From Bacillus sp. AFS088145 (lineage in GTDB: Bacteria; Bacillota; Bacilli; Bacillales; Bacillaceae_G), in the NCBI RefSeq assembly GCF_002564465.1, contig NZ_NUUX01000001.1:7621-71620 (forward strand): a stretch of 64,000 nt of DNA, written 5' to 3'. The notes below the pieces were generated by a model. That model did no database searches. It worked only from the letters and a program-made list of their open reading frames with translations, and was not told where the DNA came from. Position 1 is the stretch's first letter, and every line of letters begins with the position of its first letter. The translations under genes and the position numbers were made by a program. Below, in pieces: positions 60,239 through 64,000 of this stretch.

Positions 60239-63200
60239 TTACAAACCTAGTTCACTCTTTACAATCTCGAGCGTTTTCGTTTTATACTTACTTTTTGGTT
60301 TAGGTGCATTTTGTACTGATGGATTTTGCATTAAATAGTTCTTTTCAACATATGCAAGGTCTTTTTCATCTACTTTACCATCCACATTAATATCTGCACT
60401 TCGTTTGTTTGTTCCCCAGTATGTTTGAATATATAGTGCGTCCATTACATCAATTACATCGTCACCATTTACATCTCCACCAAGTAATACAGGAAGATTG
60501 ATCTTTTTAAATTGACCAGTCAATTCACCCGTTTCACTTAGCATGCCAATTTTGAAATCATAAAGACTTCTAAAGTGACCCGGAACTTTTACAGTCATTT
60601 GGAGTGGTTTGTCGGTAAGCGCTAAATGTAAAGCTTCAATTTTTCCAAACTGAGTAAAGATTTGATTATACGTATTCCCATTAGAATCTTGAATCGAAAC
60701 ATCTGCTCCTACCTTACTGTAATCTCTTTTACTATCGAAGCCTCCACTACTTGTTAATAAACCTTCAGCATATAAAACAGATTTCATTTTTGAATAAGTC
60801 GGAACAAAATCAACAAATGGTAAATTTGTGAGAGGAAAATCGCTCTTACCTGATCGGTCTACATATGAGCCGGATGTAAAAACCAGAGAACTATCAGGCC
60901 TTATTTCAAAATTATAATCTTTTACTCTATACGTAACCTCAGCTAATGGAATATCTCCATTTAAAGTTTGTGTATTACTATCAGCAGCTTCGAGTGTTAC
61001 ACTATTTGCTGAAGTTTTTGTGAATTTCATTTCTCCTAGTTTACTAGAGTCTGGGTGTATTTCAATGTTTTCAATATTTAAGTAGTCTGAAGCAACGCTT
61101 AAGTTTACAGTTCCCTTTTTAAAATTGATAGCGTTTTTTAATACAATTTCCGCTTTAACTAAATCATTAGGTTTCGCATTATCTTTATCTACGATTGCAA
61201 CCATGTATGGTGTACCCTTTTTCACAATTTTAATTGTCTTAGGTGTGACACTACCGTTACCTGCAGGATCGAATACAACTAATTTAACAACTTTTATTCC
61301 AGTACCAACCGGGACATCGTATTTAAATGTACCATCTTTATTTACAGGTATTTCAATCGGTACATCACCTTGTGCTGTATCGTAAACCTTGTTAGCAGAC
61401 TGGTCAATATTCATACCCTCTGCTTTATAATCCTCAATATCCTGGTCAAACACTGAACCAGTTATTGTAACTGATTTTTGTCCTTCTTCATATTCAATGA
61501 TATCTCCAACTGGTCCATTGATCGTATATTTAGGCTTTCTATTATCAATTACTAAATCACGAGTTTCTGTGAACTGCTTACCCGTGTCAGATGTTGCAAG
61601 CATTTTAATTTTATAAAATCCTGCATCTGCTACAACACGGGTTGAACTTATACCAGAAGGAGTTGAGCTATCGAATGGGAAATAGGTACCAGTAAAAAGA
61701 CTCAAATTAACTAGACCACCTTCATTTATGCTAAATCCGTTTACTGTTCCAAGATAACCTATTTCCTGGTTTGTTTTTCCATCTTCCAAAATGAAATCAA
61801 TATTTCTAACGTTTGATTTCATTTGAACTTGAACATTTATTCCTTTAATTGTGTTCGGGCTTGAATAAAAATCTCGATCTCGGTCTACTGACAAGCCTGG
61901 TGATGACGTTTCAAATACTTCTATTCCTTCCTCAACAGCATGTACAGCAAAAGGAATCTTATATGTTTCCACTGGATCATTCACATTTGTATAAATAACA
62001 TATCCCTCATAATTACCTTTCTCTGCTGATTTTGGTATAAAAATGGAAGCTTTTGTATTTTTTTGAGAATTTGCAGCTAGTTTAATAGTTGGCTCAATCG
62101 TAACCTTTACGCCATTTTTCTCAGCATCTTTAGCTCCTCTTAGACCTGTTTGAAATTTAACTGCTGCATCAAATGTTTTTGGTTCATCACCTGAATTTTT
62201 AACTACAATTTTACGTTCTTCATTAACATCTGCACTTAGATCGACTGAACCGAAACTAAGTGCACCTGTTTCATCTTTAATCGTTTTTTCTTTTCCATTT
62301 TTTATCATTGGAGTTTGATTTTGAACTTTAATTTCAATTGAAGAATGCACCGCTTTATAAGGGTCAACTCTACCTGATCCAGCCTCATATACGCTATAAT
62401 CCTTACTTAAAGGATCAGCTGTATTCATAAGAATTGTCTTGACATCGCTTGGTTGTAAGTTTGGTTTTGCTTGAAGTAAAAGTGCAGCCATCCCCGCAAC
62501 ATTAGGTGTTGCCATAGACGTACCTGATAGACGTTCATATGCATATTTATAATCGTTTGGCGTATTTTTATTAATGATATAAGCTGGCACAGTTGAGAAT
62601 ACCCCAACACCTGGTGCTGTAATTTCAGGCTTAATGTCGTATGTAACACGAGCTGGTCCACGTGAACTGAAATCTGCTAATTCATCTGCTTTTGTTTGAA
62701 TTTCATTTAGTTCATTAAATGTAAAAGTACTTGCCGCATTAACTTTTGATTTCAATGCTAACCCTTGGGCATTTGTTAATGTGAATGTTGGAATATAATC
62801 TAAACCTTCACCTAAGTAGGAAGGTATTAGCCCTTCATCTGGATTATTATTGAAAAGTAGAGCAGCTGTTGCGCCATTTTGTTTAGCAAACTTTACTTTA
62901 TCGCTCAAAGCTATATTATTCCCGCGACTTATTAATACAACTTTCCCTTTTACATCTTTGTTTTTATTATCAGCCGATGCGCCATAACCAACATCTATGA
63001 TTGAATACGTTTGACCATTTAATTGCTCCGGATGATCAGTATATCCTTTAGCCATTTCTTGTAAGTTAGCAGAAATTGTTTCAGTACCTGTTTGAAGTGT
63101 ACTCTTATATGTATGTAAATTATTTGGTTCATTACTTGCGCCAACAGTCAGTGCAAGAGCTGCCGTACCAGGAGAGCCTAAAGTGTACATATCATTTCCG

Positions 63201-64000
63201 CTGTTACCAGCAGCAATTACTGCTGTAACTCCGCTAAGGACAGCTTGATTGATTGCGATACTTGTAGAATATAAAGGATTATTAATTCCTGCACCTAAGG
63301 ATAGATTAATAACGTCCATTCCATCTGCTACAGCTTTATCGATCCCAGCCAAAACGTTAGCTTCTGTTCCTCCACCATAAGGTCCTAATACACGATAAGC
63401 ATATAAATCTACATCAGGAGCGATACCTTCCATCTTGATGTCACCATCATTTTTTCCTTGTCCTGCGATAATTCCTGCTACATGCGTTCCATGTTCAGTA
63501 TAATATGGAGCACCTGTTGCCCAGAAAAATTCTGCCCATCCAGATTTTTTCCAATCTTCATATGTTGCTTCCATCGGATCGTTATCATTATTAACAAAAT
63601 CATATCCACCTTTATATACATCCTTTAAATCTGGATGATTATAGTCGATACCAGTGTCAATAACTCCAACTTTAATACCTTTTCCAGTAATACCTTCTTG
63701 GTGAAGTTTATCTACCCCTAGAAATGAAAGAGCAGATTTATTGCTAGATCCTCCAGTTTGCATTTCTTCTTGCGTATTAGCGATTTCTGCATGTACTTCT
63801 TCATTACTCCAAACTGTTTTAACAGCTTTCGATTTTAATAGCTTTTTAATTTGATTTGCTGGTAAACTCATTGAAACACCATTAAATGCATATTTAAATG
63901 AACGTTTAACTTTATAATTTACATTTTTACTATTTTCATTTGTTAATACTTGTCCTAAGTCATTCGCAAAAGTTGAATGATCTTGATCAACTAGATTTGA
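60239..64000 (-). CDS. Secreted S8 serine protease with cohesin-like and dockerin modules (protease 5, 5' end outside window)
   Basis: 1253 codons are visible; the frame is open to the window edge, where the propeptide sequence (LVDQDH, then NYKVKRSFKYAFNGVSMSLPA) is already readable, so roughly 110-120 N-terminal residues are missing. The active site is complete: GVIDTGIDYNHPDL, EHGTHVAG, AAGNSGND and SGTSMATPNVAG, with a PA insert. The C-terminal half has beta-sandwich modules (one with VVKLVVFDPAGN), a cohesin-like segment (KPNDLVKAEIVLKNAINFKK), the dockerin GDVNGDDVIDVMD and ADINVDGKVDEKD, and the tail YKTKTLEIVKSELGL. Closest in architecture to proteases 1 and 4. Confidence 0.88.
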   Translation of the reverse strand, partial: SNLVDQDHSTFANDLGQVLTNENSKNVNYKVKRSFKYAFNGVSMSLPANQIKKLLKSKAVKTVWSNEEVHAEIANTQEEMQTGGSSNKSALSFLGVDKLHQEGITGKGIKVGVIDTGIDYNHPDLKDVYKGGYDFVNNDNDPMEATYEDWKKSGWAEFFWATGAPYYTEHGTHVAGIIAGQGKNDGDIKMEGIAPDVDLYAYRVLGPYGGGTEANVLAGIDKAVADGMDVINLSLGAGINNPLYSTSIAINQAVLSGVTAVIAAGNSGNDMYTLGSPGTAALALTVGASNEPNNLHTYKSTLQTGTETISANLQEMAKGYTDHPEQLNGQTYSIIDVGYGASADNKNKDVKGKVVLISRGNNIALSDKVKFAKQNGATAALLFNNNPDEGLIPSYLGEGLDYIPTFTLTNAQGLALKSKVNAASTFTFNELNEIQTKADELADFSSRGPARVTYDIKPEITAPGVGVFSTVPAYIINKNTPNDYKYAYERLSGTSMATPNVAGMAALLLQAKPNLQPSDVKTILMNTADPLSKDYSVYEAGSGRVDPYKAVHSSIEIKVQNQTPMIKNGKEKTIKDETGALSFGSVDLSADVNEERKIVVKNSGDEPKTFDAAVKFQTGLRGAKDAEKNGVKVTIEPTIKLAANSQKNTKASIFIPKSAEKGNYEGYVIYTNVNDPVETYKIPFAVHAVEEGIEVFETSSPGLSVDRDRDFYSSPNTIKGINVQVQMKSNVRNIDFILEDGKTNQEIGYLGTVNGFSINEGGLVNLSLFTGTYFPFDSSTPSGISSTRVVADAGFYKIKMLATSDTGKQFTETRDLVIDNRKPKYTINGPVGDIIEYEEGQKSVTITGSVFDQDIEDYKAEGMNIDQSANKVYDTAQGDVPIEIPVNKDGTFKYDVPVGTGIKVVKLVVFDPAGNGSVTPKTIKIVKKGTPYMVAIVDKDNAKPNDLVKAEIVLKNAINFKKGTVNLSVASDYLNIENIEIHPDSSKLGEMKFTKTSANSVTLEAADSNTQTLNGDIPLAEVTYRVKDYNFEIRPDSSLVFTSGSYVDRSGKSDFPLTNLPFVDFVPTYSKMKSVLYAEGLLTSSGGFDSKRDYSKVGADVSIQDSNGNTYNQIFTQFGKIEALHLALTDKPLQMTVKVPGHFRSLYDFKIGMLSETGELTGQFKKINLPVLLGGDVNGDDVIDVMDALYIQTYWGTNKRSADINVDGKVDEKDLAYVEKNYLMQNPSVQNAPKPKSKYKTKTLEIVKSELGL

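Overview
The window looks like chromosome of a low-GC, endospore-forming Bacillaceae bacterium. The support is AT-rich sequence, strong AGGAGG ribosome sites, a GerA-type germination receptor subunit, a Bacillus-type pentose phosphate gene order and a short YqeC-like 6-phosphogluconate dehydrogenase. Large secreted subtilases ending in dockerin modules suggest a Gottfriedia-like lineage, but that genus guess is inference.

Layout. 1-6150 holds small housekeeping and orphan genes: a methyltransferase divergent from a TetR regulator with three operators between them, PssA, small membrane proteins, and a two-gene RNA end-healing and sealing cassette (5'-kinase fused to an HD phosphohydrolase, plus an Rnl2-type RNA ligase) followed by a degenerate tRNA-like sequence. 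6445-13163 is a minus-strand pentose phosphate operon (zwf-tkt-gnd-tal-pgl) followed by a YqkB-like protein. 13539-17128 holds a DUF445 protein, a lipoprotein, a GNAT enzyme and a decayed SPL-type radical SAM gene. 17129-29550 is an accessory island: IS-like remnants, a HEPN-motif protein, a frameshifted tyrosine recombinase with an unknown 398-aa protein inside 17-bp direct repeats, a LAGLIDADG protein, an XRE-controlled two-gene unit (RAMP-like protein and HNH nuclease), an orphan DNA methyltransferase, and a 3' fragment of tRNA-Val that looks like an integration scar. 29735-33181 holds a lone GerA-type A subunit and a truncated protease tail between imperfect 36-bp direct repeats.

33182-64000 is an array of giant secreted S8 proteases, all on the minus strand: four complete dockerin proteases, one running off the right edge, one truncated relic, and one Vpr-like protease without a dockerin. 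A LysR regulator and an RRNPP-type (PlcR/NprR-like) HTH-TPR regulator lie among them. The dockerin proteases share signal peptide, I9 propeptide, S8 domain with inserted PA domain, Fn3-like and beta-sandwich modules, a cohesin-like segment, a two-loop calcium dockerin and a conserved C-terminal helix. Three have nearly identical promoters and a fourth has a related one. A diverged intergenic repeat occurs four times, three of them in this array and one upstream of zwf.

The two most interesting systems are the RNA repair cassette with its tRNA-like neighbour, and the protease family that carries both cohesin-like and dockerin modules and could form an extracellular proteolytic assembly.
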